From contig NZ_RAPR01000001.1 in the NCBI RefSeq assembly GCF_003610235.1, forward strand, positions 5,456,001 to 5,520,000: DNA of 64,000 nucleotides. Reading direction: 5' to 3'. Each line of letters opens with the position of its first letter. Within the stretch, counting starts at the first letter, position 1. The notes under the pieces are model-generated. The model was not told the origin of the DNA, searched no databases, and worked only from the letters and a program-made list of their open reading frames with translations. Below are positions 9,203 through 16,702 of the stretch, piece by piece. The position numbers were made by a program, and so were the translations under genes. Source of the stretch: Catellatospora citrea (GTDB taxonomy: Bacteria; Actinomycetota; Actinomycetes; Mycobacteriales; Micromonosporaceae).

Positions 9203-9208
9203 TAGCCT
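9203..9208 (+). promoter_or_regulatory. -10 element (TAGCCT) of rimO, leaderless arrangement
   Basis: TAGCCT ends 6 bases before the GTG at 9215, so the transcript should start at the initiation codon. There is no Shine-Dalgarno sequence. Confidence 0.45.
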
Positions 9209-9214
9209 GGTCGG

Positions 9215-10780
9215 GTGCCTGTTGACTCTTCCCTTGATCTTCCCGTGCCCGAGAGTGGGCGGCGGGTCGCGCTGCTGACCCTGGGCTGCGCCCGCAACGA
9301 GGTCGACTCGGAGGAGCTGGCCGCCCGCCTGGCGGCCGACGGCTGGCAGGTGAGCACCGACGGCGAGGGCGCGGACGTGGTCCTCGTCAACACCTGCGGC
9401 TTCGTCGAGAAGGCCAAGCAGGACTCGATCGACACGCTGCTGGCCGCCGCCGACACCGGCGCGAAGGTGGTGGCCGCGGGCTGCATGGCCGAGCGGTACG
9501 GCAACCAGCTGGCCGAGAGCCTGCCCGAGGCCGACGCCGTGCTCGGCTTCGACGACTACCCGTCGATCTCCGCCGCGCTCGGCTCGGTGCTGCGCGGTGA
9601 CAAGCACGACGCGCACACCCCGCGTGACCGCCGCGAGCTGCTGCCGATCGCCCCGGCCAAGCGCCGCGAGACCGGCGTGATCGTGCCGGGCCACGCGGCG
9701 TTCACCAACGACGAGCACACGCCGGCGCACCTGCGGCCCGTGCTGCGGCACCGGCTCGACAGCAGCCCGGTGGCCTCGCTGAAGCTGGCCAGCGGCTGCG
9801 ACCGCCGGTGCTCGTTCTGTGCCATCCCGGCGTTTCGCGGCTCGTTCGTCAGCCGCACCCCCGACGAGCTGCTGGCCGAGGCCGAGTGGCTGGCCGGCAC
9901 GGGTGTGCGCGAGCTGGTGCTGGTCAGCGAGAACTCGACGTCGTACGGCAAGGACCTGGGCGACCCGCGGGCGCTGGAGAAGCTGCTGCCGCAGCTGGCC
10001 GCGATCCGGGGCCTGGTCCGGGTGCGGGTGAGCTACCTACAGCCCGCCGAGACCCGGCCCGGCCTGGTCGAGGCGATCGCCACCACGCCGGGCGTCGCGC
10101 CGTACTTCGACCTGTCGTTCCAGCACTCCTCGGAGCCGGTGCTGCGCCGGATGCGCCGTTTCGGGTCCACCGAGCGGTTCCTGGAGCTGCTGGACAGCGC
10201 TCGCAAGCTCGCCCCCGAGGCGGGCGCGCGCAGCAACTTCATCGTCGGCTTCCCGGGCGAGACCCGCGCCGACTACGAGGAGCTGGTGCGCTTCGTCAGC
10301 GAGGCGCGGCTCGACGCGATCGGCGTGTTCGACTACAGCGACGAGGACGGCACCGAGGCCGCGACCATGGACGGCAAGGTCGGCGCGAAGACGGTCCGCA
10401 GCCGGTACGACAAGATGCTGAGCCTGGTCGAGGAGCTGTGCGGCCAGCGGGCCGAGGAGCGCCTGGGCAGCCTCGTGGACGTGCTGGTGGACACCGTGGA
10501 CGGGAACACCGCGAGCGCGAGGAGTGAGCTTGCGAGCCCCGCAGGCGCGAGCCGCCGCATCAAAGTCGAGGGGCGCGCGGCGCACCAGGCGCCCGAGGTG
10601 GACGGCTCGACCATGCTGGTCGCCGGGGCCGACGGGGTCGACCTGGGCGCGTTGCACCCGGGTGACCTGGTGCGGGCCCGGGTGACCGGGACCGAGGGCG
10701 TCGACCTGGTGGCCGTGCCGGTCGAAATGATCGACGCGGCCCCCGCCGGCCGGCCCGCACTGGCCGTGGTGGCTGGTTAG
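9215..10780 (+). CDS. rimO: Ribosomal protein S12 methylthiotransferase RimO
   Basis: 521 residues. RimO is a radical-SAM enzyme with two 4Fe-4S clusters that methylthiolates an aspartate of ribosomal protein S12. The N-terminal UPF0004 domain starts at [18 protein letters not shown] and contributes cysteines in NTCGF and AAGCMAE. The radical-SAM motif CxxxCxxC is in [13 protein letters not shown] (about residues 192-204), and a C-terminal TRAM domain ends the protein. RimO rather than MiaB is indicated by CARNEVDSE and the [14 protein letters not shown] segment. The enzyme is longer than usual partly because of an in-frame insert at about residues 432-447 (10511-10553) that looks like a dispersed DNA repeat. 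Its stop is one base before the pgsA start. Confidence 0.93.
   Translation: MPVDSSLDLPVPESGRRVALLTLGCARNEVDSEELAARLAADGWQVSTDGEGADVVLVNTCGFVEKAKQDSIDTLLAAADTGAKVVAAGCMAERYGNQLAESLPEADAVLGFDDYPSISAALGSVLRGDKHDAHTPRDRRELLPIAPAKRRETGVIVPGHAAFTNDEHTPAHLRPVLRHRLDSSPVASLKLASGCDRRCSFCAIPAFRGSFVSRTPDELLAEAEWLAGTGVRELVLVSENSTSYGKDLGDPRALEKLLPQLAAIRGLVRVRVSYLQPAETRPGLVEAIATTPGVAPYFDLSFQHSSEPVLRRMRRFGSTERFLELLDSARKLAPEAGARSNFIVGFPGETRADYEELVRFVSEARLDAIGVFDYSDEDGTEAATMDGKVGAKTVRSRYDKMLSLVEELCGQRAEERLGSLVDVLVDTVDGNTASARSELASPAGASRRIKVEGRAAHQAPEVDGSTMLVAGADGVDLGALHPGDLVRARVTGTEGVDLVAVPVEMIDAAPAGRPALAVVAG
10511..10553 (+). repeat. Repeat-like insert within rimO
   Basis: The segment opening with GCGAGCGCGAGGAGTGAGCT and ending in GCGAGCC contains three spaced GCGAG words and codes for [14 protein letters not shown], a low-complexity stretch between the radical-SAM core and the TRAM domain. 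It resembles a dispersed sequence I associate with Micromonosporaceae genomes, but only this copy is in the window. It keeps the reading frame. Confidence 0.45.
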
Positions 10781-10781
10781 C

Positions 10782-11369
10782 GTGTCTGCCGTGCAGGAAC
10801 GTTCACGCCGGGTGCCACCGCTGCTCAACGCCGCCAACGTCCTCACGGTCGTGCGCATCGTGCTGGTGCCGGTCTTCGTGGCACTGGTGATCGTTTCTGG
10901 GATGACCGACAACCGCTGGCGGATCGCGGCCGCGATCACGTTCGGCGTGGCGTCGTTCACCGACTACGTCGACGGCTGGATCGCCCGGCGCTTCGAGCTG
11001 GTCACCTCGTTCGGCAAGGTCGCCGACCCGATCGCGGACAAGGCCCTGACCGGTTCGGCGCTGGTCCTGCTGAGCTGGTACGACCTGCTGCCGTGGTGGG
11101 TCACCGTGGTGATCCTGGTCCGGGAGTGGGGCATCACGCTGATGCGCTTCTGGGTCATCCGGTACGGCGTGATCGCGGCCAGCCGCGGCGGCAAGCTCAA
11201 GACCGTGCTCCAGATCGCCGCGATCGCCTGGTACCTGTGGCCGTTCCCGGCCCCGTGGTCGGCGGTCGGCCCGTGGCTGATGGGCGCGGCCCTGCTGGTG
11301 ACCGTGGTGACCGGCGTCGACTACGTGGTGGCGGCGATCCGGCTGCGGCGCGGCGCGCCCGTCTCGTGA
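10782..11369 (+). CDS. pgsA: CDP-diacylglycerol-glycerol-3-phosphate phosphatidyltransferase
   Basis: 195 residues, an integral membrane enzyme that makes phosphatidylglycerol-phosphate from CDP-diacylglycerol, the precursor of phosphatidylglycerol and cardiolipin. The CDP-alcohol phosphotransferase motif Dx2DGx2ARx8Gx3Dx3D is complete at residues 61-86 (DYVDGWIARR ... GKVADPIAD). Five or six hydrophobic segments follow the motif. The GTG at 10782 (one base after the rimO stop) or the GTG at 10791 could start it. The stop overlaps the start of nat. Actinomycetes have several paralogues (PgsA1-A3); the position between rimO and cinA is that of the glycerol-phosphate enzyme. Confidence 0.93.
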   Translation: MSAVQERSRRVPPLLNAANVLTVVRIVLVPVFVALVIVSGMTDNRWRIAAAITFGVASFTDYVDGWIARRFELVTSFGKVADPIADKALTGSALVLLSWYDLLPWWVTVVILVREWGITLMRFWVIRYGVIAASRGGKLKTVLQIAAIAWYLWPFPAPWSAVGPWLMGAALLVTVVTGVDYVVAAIRLRRGAPVS

Positions 11370-12214
11370 TCGAGGCATACCTGGGCCTGCTCGGGGTGCC
11401 GCGCCGGGCGCCCTCGGCGGCCTACCTGCGTGAGCTGCACCGGGCCCAGGTGACCCGGGTGCCGTACACGAATGCCGAGATCATGCTCGGGCGGCCCGGC
11501 ACGGTCGCGCCGGGCGAGTCGGTGCGCAGGGTGGTCAGCGGCCGCGGTGGTTACTGCTTCCAGCTCAACGGGGCCTTCAGCGAGCTGCTGCGCGCACTGG
11601 GCTTCACGGTCACCCTGCACCGCGCCTACGTGGTGAGCGCCCCCGAAGTCGTCGACACCGACCTGAACCACCTCGCGCTGCTGGTGCACGACCTGCCGGA
11701 CCCGGCGAACCCGGGCGGGCGGTGGCTGGCCGACGCCGGGCTCGGTGACGCCCTGTACGACCCGCTGCCGCTGGTCGACGGGGAGCACCCGCAGGGTCCT
11801 TTCGCGTACACCCTGGCGGCCTCGCCCCGGCCGGAGGCCGGCTGGCGGCTGCGGCACGACCCGGTGGGGTCCTTCGCGGCCTGCGACATCGCCGCCGCTC
11901 CGGCCGTGCTCGACGACTTCGCCGGCGCGCACGTGCACCTGTCGACCTCGGCCGAGTCGCCGTTCACCCGGTTCCTCACGGCGCAGCGGCGCACCGCCGC
12001 GGGGGTGGACATCCTGCGCGGCTGCACGCTGCTCGGCATCGACGCCGCGGGGCGGCGCGAGGAGCACCTGGCCACCCGGGAGCGCTGGCGGGAGGCGCTC
12101 GCCGAGCTGTTCGGCCTGACCGGCGACGATCTCGACGAGCTGTGGCCCGGCGCGCTGGCGGCCCACGAGGAGTGGGCGGCCCGGCGGAGCGCCGTGGCGG
12201 AGCCCGCCGCATGA
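11366..12214 (+). CDS. nat: Arylamine N-acetyltransferase
   Basis: 282 residues starting at GTG 11366, which overlaps the pgsA stop (GTGA). NATs move acetyl from acetyl-CoA to arylamines or hydrazines through a Cys-His-Asp triad. The triad is visible: Cys64 in SGRGGYCFQLNGA, His102 in DLNHLALLVHD, and Asp123 in WLADAGLGDALYDPLPL. Length is that of the family. The location inside the rimO-pgsA-cinA string is unusual, because that neighbourhood normally has no NAT. Translational coupling at both ends (GTGA before, ATGA after) shows it is part of the operon. The physiological substrate cannot be told; related enzymes in actinomycetes also close polyketide amides. Confidence 0.9.
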   Translation: MIEAYLGLLGVPRRAPSAAYLRELHRAQVTRVPYTNAEIMLGRPGTVAPGESVRRVVSGRGGYCFQLNGAFSELLRALGFTVTLHRAYVVSAPEVVDTDLNHLALLVHDLPDPANPGGRWLADAGLGDALYDPLPLVDGEHPQGPFAYTLAASPRPEAGWRLRHDPVGSFAACDIAAAPAVLDDFAGAHVHLSTSAESPFTRFLTAQRRTAAGVDILRGCTLLGIDAAGRREEHLATRERWREALAELFGLTGDDLDELWPGALAAHEEWAARRSAVAEPAA

Positions 12215-12684
12215 TCGACGTTGCGGGACTGGTCGGCAGGCTGGCCGACCGGGGGCAGACCGTCGCGACGGCGGAGTCGCTGACCGGCGGGCTGCTCACC
12301 GCGACCCTGGTCACGGTGCCCGGGGTGAGCCGGGTGCTGCGGGGCGGGCTGGTGGTCTACGCCACCGACCTCAAGCACAGCCTGGCCGGGGTGGACGCGG
12401 GGCTGCTGGCCGAGCGCGGGCCGGTCGACCCGGACGTGGCGCTCGCACTGGCCCGGGGCGCGCGGGAGCGCTGCGGCGCGGACTGGGGGCTGTCCACCAC
12501 CGGGGTGGCCGGACCGGGGCCGCAGGACGGCGTGCCCGCCGGAACCGTGTACGTCGCGCTGGCCGGACCACAGGGTCAGGCCGAGGTCCGTGAGCTGCAC
12601 ATCGACGGCGAGCGCCAGCACGTACGGGATGCCGCGGTGGCGACCGCGCTGGGCCTGCTCGACACCGCCGTGATCGATTTGTAA
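12211..12684 (+). CDS. cinA: CinA C-terminal domain amidohydrolase
   Basis: 157 residues, the stand-alone CinA-C/PncC type that deamidates nicotinamide mononucleotide in pyridine nucleotide recycling. Family motifs are present: TVATAESLTGGLLTA near the N-terminus, SRVLRGGLVVYATDLKHSL, and STTGVAGPGPQDGVPAGTVYVAL. The N-terminal MoCF domain of full-length CinA is absent, as usual in actinomycetes. ATG 12211 overlaps the nat stop (ATGA). The small enzyme plus the following ClgR-type gene reproduces the classic cinA-clgR order. Confidence 0.9.
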   Translation: MIDVAGLVGRLADRGQTVATAESLTGGLLTATLVTVPGVSRVLRGGLVVYATDLKHSLAGVDAGLLAERGPVDPDVALALARGARERCGADWGLSTTGVAGPGPQDGVPAGTVYVALAGPQGQAEVRELHIDGERQHVRDAAVATALGLLDTAVIDL

Positions 12685-12906
12685 GACGTGATCTCTTCGT
12701 GACCTGTGCGGGGTTTGGCCGAACTGTCGTACTGTGTATCAGAGTGGCGTCGGCCGCCGAGTGAGTTCGCCGATCCGCCCCGGCGGGGCGGGATGTCGAA
12801 CTGGCATGAAGAGAGTACGGTTCTTCTCAGCCGTCGGTGACAACCGGCGGCTGACGGCATATCAGCCGACAGCGTCGTGACGGGGAACAGTTCAGGGGGT
12901 GCGAAC

Positions 12907-13350
12907 ATGGTGCTTCTGCGTCGAGTGATCGGTGATGCCCTCCGTGCCCGCCGGCAGGGGCAGCACCGCACCCTGCGTGAGGTCTCCACGGCTGCCAACG
13001 TGAGTCTCGGCTACCTGTCCGAGATCGAGCGGGGGCAGAAGGAGGCGTCCAGCGAGCTGCTGACCTCGATCTGCGATGCGCTGGGCGCGCGACTGTCCGA
13101 GGTCCTGCGCGAGGTCAGCGACACCATGGCCGTCGCCGAGCAGGTCGAGGGCGTGCTCACGCCGATGCCGCGCGGTGACCAGCAGGTGGCTGAGATCACG
13201 CACCGGCCGCGGACCGAGGTGGCCACCGACGGCCAGGTCTCGGTCACGGTCCGCCGGGACAACCCGCTGCGCACCACGCTGCGGACGACCCGCAACATGC
13301 GTCCGGGCAACACCGGCAACGCGCGCGGCCGCGAGGTCGTGGGGGTCTGA
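12907..13350 (+). CDS. clgR: ClgR-type helix-turn-helix transcriptional regulator
   Basis: 147 residues. An N-terminal XRE/HTH_3 domain covers residues 3-65 ([11 protein letters not shown] ... [20 protein letters not shown] ... [11 protein letters not shown]). ClgR activates clp protease genes and other proteostasis genes in actinobacteria and is itself degraded by Clp. The sequence from [17 protein letters not shown] matches by memory the ClgR family, and the position after cinA and before the recA region is typical. I chose ATG 12907 because AGGGGG lies 9-14 bases upstream; an in-frame GTG at 12877 has weaker support. A GTTCGC at 12765-12770 partly resembles the ClgR box half-site but lacks the second half. 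A bidirectional hairpin ends the gene. Confidence 0.88.
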   Translation: MVLLRRVIGDALRARRQGQHRTLREVSTAANVSLGYLSEIERGQKEASSELLTSICDALGARLSEVLREVSDTMAVAEQVEGVLTPMPRGDQQVAEITHRPRTEVATDGQVSVTVRRDNPLRTTLRTTRNMRPGNTGNARGREVVGV

Positions 13351-13381
13351 CGACCCCGTTCCGCCATCGCCTGTGCTCCTG

Positions 13382-13406
13382 AGCGGGCGGCCACCGGCCG
13401 CCCGCT
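13382..13406. terminator. Bidirectional hairpin between clgR and the SCO6745-like gene
   Basis: AGCGGGCGGCC (13382-13392), loop ACC, GGCCGCCCGCT (13396-13406): a perfect 11-bp GC stem between two convergent genes. No T-run, as is common in actinomycetes. Confidence 0.7.
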
Positions 13407-13424
13407 GCTCCATGTCGAGGACGG

Positions 13425-14300
13425 TCAGCGCCGTGCGCCCAGGCCCAGCGTGCTCTGCCGGGGGAAGATCCCGGAGCGGGCCAGGGTGACCGCGGCCGGT
13501 CCGACCAACTGGGCGAGCCTGCCGGCGCCCGCCGGGCCCAGTGCCCGCCACGGACCGGCGGCCAGTTCATCGGTGATGCGCTCGACCTCGTCGCGCCCGG
13601 CCTGTCCCGCGCCGGTGGCGTGTCCGTCCGCGTCGAGCCAACCACGGGCGGTCAGCCGCTCCTGCGCGGCCCGCCACTCGTCGGCCGTCCAGCCCCGGCT
13701 GGCGAAGACCTCGACCGGCGCCGCGCCGACCGCCGCGAACGACACCAGTGCCTCGCACGGGTCCAGCCCGGCGGTGAGCAGCGCCGCGAGGTGCCCGTCG
13801 CCGCGGTGCTCGCGCAGCACCGAGGCGGCCTGCCAGAGCACCAGGTGCGGCTCGTCCGGCCAGGGCACGTCGGCGTTGGCGGCGGCCAGCGGGCGGCCCG
13901 CGGTCACGGCCGCCTCGGCGGCGCGGCGGGCGAGTGCGGCGGCCTCGGCCACTTCCGGGCTGTCGACGAAGTCGGGGAGCAGCGCGCGCAGGGTGCGGTC
14001 GGCGGCCCGAAGCCGTGCGGCCAGCACCTTGTCCGGCGTGGCGATCTCCCAGATCGCGGGGACGTAGGTGCGGATCATGGCGGGGCTGAAGCTGTAGTAG
14101 GTCGCGGCGACCAGCTCCGGGCCGGCCGCGCCGAGCGGCGCGGACCGCCACGCGAAGTAACTCGACCAGCGGCTCTCGGTGTCGTAACCCAGCGCCGCGG
14201 CCTCCTCGTTGGCCTGGGGCGCGTAGTAGATCGCCGCGTGCACCGGTTCCAGCACCTGCCACATCTGACGCACCAGCGCCGGGGGCACCGTCTCGGACAT
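13425..14300 (-). CDS. SCO6745-type protein of unknown function
   Basis: 291 residues, mostly helical. The opening (MSETVPPALVRQMWQVLEPVHAAIYYAPQANEEAAALGY) and later WSSYFAWRSAPLGAAGPELVAATYYSFSP match from memory a family annotated as SCO6745 in actinomycetes; it has a winged-helix-like C-terminal part (RGWTADEWRAAQERLTARGWLDADG, about 210-240). Function unknown; it may be a regulator or cofactor-binding protein. ATG at 14298-14300 (minus strand) has GGGAGG a few bases upstream. The frame is open further upstream through repeat A copy 3, but no ribosome site is there. It converges with clgR. Confidence 0.75.
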   Translation of the reverse strand: MSETVPPALVRQMWQVLEPVHAAIYYAPQANEEAAALGYDTESRWSSYFAWRSAPLGAAGPELVAATYYSFSPAMIRTYVPAIWEIATPDKVLAARLRAADRTLRALLPDFVDSPEVAEAAALARRAAEAAVTAGRPLAAANADVPWPDEPHLVLWQAASVLREHRGDGHLAALLTAGLDPCEALVSFAAVGAAPVEVFASRGWTADEWRAAQERLTARGWLDADGHATGAGQAGRDEVERITDELAAGPWRALGPAGAGRLAQLVGPAAVTLARSGIFPRQSTLGLGARR

Positions 14301-14442
14301 CGCTGTTCCTCCCTCATCTCGTGACACCCAGAATGCATCTTGACGTCGACAAGATTTCCATGACCCACCGAACTTGTCAATGCCTAGATAATGCGACGCA
14401 CGCCACCCCATCGCCCGCTCCGCAGCGGGCGCGCCGACCGAA

Positions 14443-14502
14443 TCGATCATGAGGTTAGGGGAGTGACACGCCGACGAACCTGGCCATAAGTTCATGATCA
14501 AC
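14443..14502. repeat. Palindromic repeat family A, copy 3
   Basis: Left arm TCGATCATGAGGTTAG and right arm ATAAGTTCATGATCAAC pair imperfectly around a spacer containing GTGACACGCCGACGAACCT, in the same orientation as copy 1. The left arm is the more decayed. It lies between the 3' end of the SAM hydrolase gene and the start of the SCO6745-like gene. Confidence 0.8.
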
Positions 14503-14525
14503 TGGCCCGGGCGCCGGGCCGGGGG

Positions 14526-15305
14526 TCAGGTGATGCGGACCAGGTCGCCGGGGGTTACGGCGAGCATGACGGCGGCGCGGCCGCCGTTGACGGCGATGGC
14601 TATGCGGTCGGCGGAGTCGGCGAAGACGACCAGGCCGCCGGACGGGGCGTCGGCGAAGGTGGTGCCGCGGATCGCCCGGCAGCCGCCGACGGTGAGCCGG
14701 TCGGGGAGCAGTTCGAGGGCCGAGCCGGCGGCGGCGAGCTGCACGTTGCCGAACCGGTCGACGGTCAGCACCTCGGCCTCCAGCCAGCCGTCGCCCCAGG
14801 TCACCACCGGCTCGGGCAGCTGGATCAGGCTGTCCGGCGCGACCGCCGGGCCCGCGTCGGCTGGGTCCGCGCCGCGGGCCAGCCGGGCCGCCACCGGGGC
14901 GAAGACGTCGCGGCCGTGGAAGGTGCGCGACACGCTCGGGGCGAACCAGTCCTCGCTGGCCAGCTCGTACGCCGCCGACGGCCCGCCGAGTGCCTGCGCG
15001 GCCCAGACGAGCAGCCCGTTGTCGGGGCCGACGAGCAGGCCGCGCGGGGTCTGCACGACGACCGCCCGACGCGGCGTGCCGACGCCCGGGTCGACGACCG
15101 CGAGGTGGACCGCGTCGGGCAGGTACGGCACCGTCTGTGCCAGGACCGCCGCGCCGCGGGTGACGTCGCCGGGCGCGATCAGGTGCGTGACGTCGATGAC
15201 GTGGGCGGCCGGGGCGAAACGGGCGATCGTGCCGCGGCAGGCGGCGACAAAGCCGTCCGACAGCCCGTAGTCGGTCGTGAACGAGATGTAGTCGTATCCG
15301 GGCAT
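14526..15305 (-). CDS. SAM hydrolase / SAM hydroxide adenosyltransferase (DUF62)
   Basis: 259 residues of the family that includes fluorinase and chlorinase but mostly hydrolyses S-adenosylmethionine to adenosine and methionine. N-terminal signature: YISFTTDYGLSDGFVAACRGTIARFAP with the acidic and Ser residues of the nucleotide site; then VIDVTHLIAPGDVTRGA and VHLAVVDPGVGTPRRAVV, and the C-terminal strand domain (VDRFGNVQLAA). DPGVGT and PDNGLL are typical of the hydroxide-adding members; I see no reason to call it a halogenase. Start ATG 15303-15305 (minus strand). It runs toward the SCO6745-like gene and is preceded 35 bases upstream by the acyltransferase gene, so they may be cotranscribed. 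Role uncertain: perhaps SAM homeostasis. Confidence 0.88.
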   Translation of the reverse strand: MPGYDYISFTTDYGLSDGFVAACRGTIARFAPAAHVIDVTHLIAPGDVTRGAAVLAQTVPYLPDAVHLAVVDPGVGTPRRAVVVQTPRGLLVGPDNGLLVWAAQALGGPSAAYELASEDWFAPSVSRTFHGRDVFAPVAARLARGADPADAGPAVAPDSLIQLPEPVVTWGDGWLEAEVLTVDRFGNVQLAAAGSALELLPDRLTVGGCRAIRGTTFADAPSGGLVVFADSADRIAIAVNGGRAAVMLAVTPGDLVRIT

Positions 15306-15340
15306 GCCTATGAAGGTAGACCGATCCGGCCCGTTGTCCA

Positions 15341-16618
15341 CTATGGCCGCCGCGGCGTGCCGATCTCCTCCGACGCGTCGGTGTCGGCGGCCGCCTGCCC
15401 GGCGTCCCGCCCCGCCTCGCCCACGGCGGACTCGCCCGTGGAGGCCTGCCCGCGCTGCGCGGGGACGGCCGACGACACCGCGTCCGCGGCGCCCTTGGCG
15501 GCCGCCGCGCTCGCCGCGCCGCGGCGCTGGATCCTGCGGAACAGCAGCAGCACCGGGATGGTGCAGATCAGCGGGCCGATGATGGCCAGCGGCCGGGTCA
15601 GCCACCAGCCCAGGTCGACGTCGGCGGGCTTGTCCATGTCGTAGCGCAGCCACAGCCAGGTCAGGAACAGGAACAGCGCCATGCCGGTGGTGTGCACCAG
15701 GTAGAGCGGCAGCGAGAACTCGTTGATCAGCTCGTTGACCCGCTTCCAGCGGGGGCGTTCCAGCAGGATCTGCATCCTCGGTCGCATCAGCTCGGCGAAT
15801 CCGATCTGGAACAACAGCAGCGCCACGATGACGAAGGTGGGCGGGGCCATGTTCGAGAAGCGCTCGCCCGGTACGCCGACCATGGAGCCCGGATAGAGCC
15901 CCGAGCCGACGAGCCCGACCAGGCCGAACAGGCCGGCCCAGAGCAGCGCCCAGTCGTTGCGGCGGGGTGAGTCGACCACGTTCTGGTAGAAGAAGCCGGC
16001 CTGGTGCGCCAGGCCCCACACCAGCACCATGTTGAGCCAGCCGATGTCCTCCATGCCCTTGCCGAAGCGGGCCACGTCGACCACCATCGCCGCGCCGGCC
16101 AGCCACACCAGGGCCAGCAGTCCCGCCTTGCGGTGCAGCCACAGGCCGACCGGCAGCAGGGCGATGAGCATCAGGTAGACCGCGAGGAACCACAGTGGGC
16201 TGACCACGAGCTTGACCGCCCGGCCGACGCCGGTGAGGTTGAAGTAGCTGCCGATCAGGCCGCCGAGCGCGATCCATACCAGCAGCACGATGCCGGCCGG
16301 GATGAGCAGCTGGCGCATGCGCCGCCAGACGAACGCGCCCATGCTGACGCCGCGTGCCTGGGCCCGCTCCCAGCTGCGGATGTGCACGAAGCCGCCGATG
16401 AAGAAGAACAGCGGCATGACCTGGAACAGCCAGGTGGCCAGCCACAGCCCGCGGGTGAAGCCGAGCGGGCTGGTGGCGTGCGGGCCGTCGGCGCGCCAGT
16501 CGAGGATCGTGAACGCCCAGTGCCAGACCACGACCACGATCAGGCTCAGCGCCCGGAGGAAGTCCACATAGGTGTCACGGCGCGCGGGGGCGGCGGCAGT
16601 GGTCATGAAGCGCAGCAT
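15341..16618 (-). CDS. Acyltransferase family 3 membrane protein
   Basis: 425 residues with about ten membrane helices. The start RRDTYVDFLRALSLIVVVVWHWAF carries the acyltransferase-3 pattern (R.lD.lRal....V...H), where His is thought catalytic. FFFIGGFVHIRSWERA and the later YLVHTTGM match the family core. These enzymes O-acylate cell-surface sugars, glycolipids or peptidoglycan, or act on antibiotic precursors. The C-terminal ~65 residues are Ala/Ser/Glu-rich and probably a cytoplasmic disordered tail. A second ATG four codons downstream (16604-16606) is equally possible. No glycan cluster is nearby, so substrate is unknown. Confidence 0.82.
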   Translation of the reverse strand: MLRFMTTAAAPARRDTYVDFLRALSLIVVVVWHWAFTILDWRADGPHATSPLGFTRGLWLATWLFQVMPLFFFIGGFVHIRSWERAQARGVSMGAFVWRRMRQLLIPAGIVLLVWIALGGLIGSYFNLTGVGRAVKLVVSPLWFLAVYLMLIALLPVGLWLHRKAGLLALVWLAGAAMVVDVARFGKGMEDIGWLNMVLVWGLAHQAGFFYQNVVDSPRRNDWALLWAGLFGLVGLVGSGLYPGSMVGVPGERFSNMAPPTFVIVALLLFQIGFAELMRPRMQILLERPRWKRVNELINEFSLPLYLVHTTGMALFLFLTWLWLRYDMDKPADVDLGWWLTRPLAIIGPLICTIPVLLLFRRIQRRGAASAAAAKGAADAVSSAVPAQRGQASTGESAVGEAGRDAGQAAADTDASEEIGTPRRP

Positions 16619-16702
16619 GCCACCGGCGCGGCGCGAACCGCCAGCGCGAATCCGACACGGGTTTCCCCGGTCTTTCCCTGATAGCCGCCTAGGGGACCGC
16701 CC

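Noticed and set aside
9186..9208. RecA-NDp-like promoter upstream of rimO (ATGTCGCCG-N8-TAGCCT)
   Set aside because: Three mismatches in the first block, and GC-rich sequence makes such matches likely. Only the -10 is kept.
12765..12782. ClgR autoregulatory box upstream of clgR
   Set aside because: GTTCGC is present but the second half-site (GCG at N5 spacing) is not, so evidence is too weak.
14526..15305. SAM-dependent chlorinase/fluorinase
   Set aside because: Motifs fit the broad DUF62 family. Nothing suggests a halide-binding site or a halometabolite cluster, so SAM hydrolase is the safer call.
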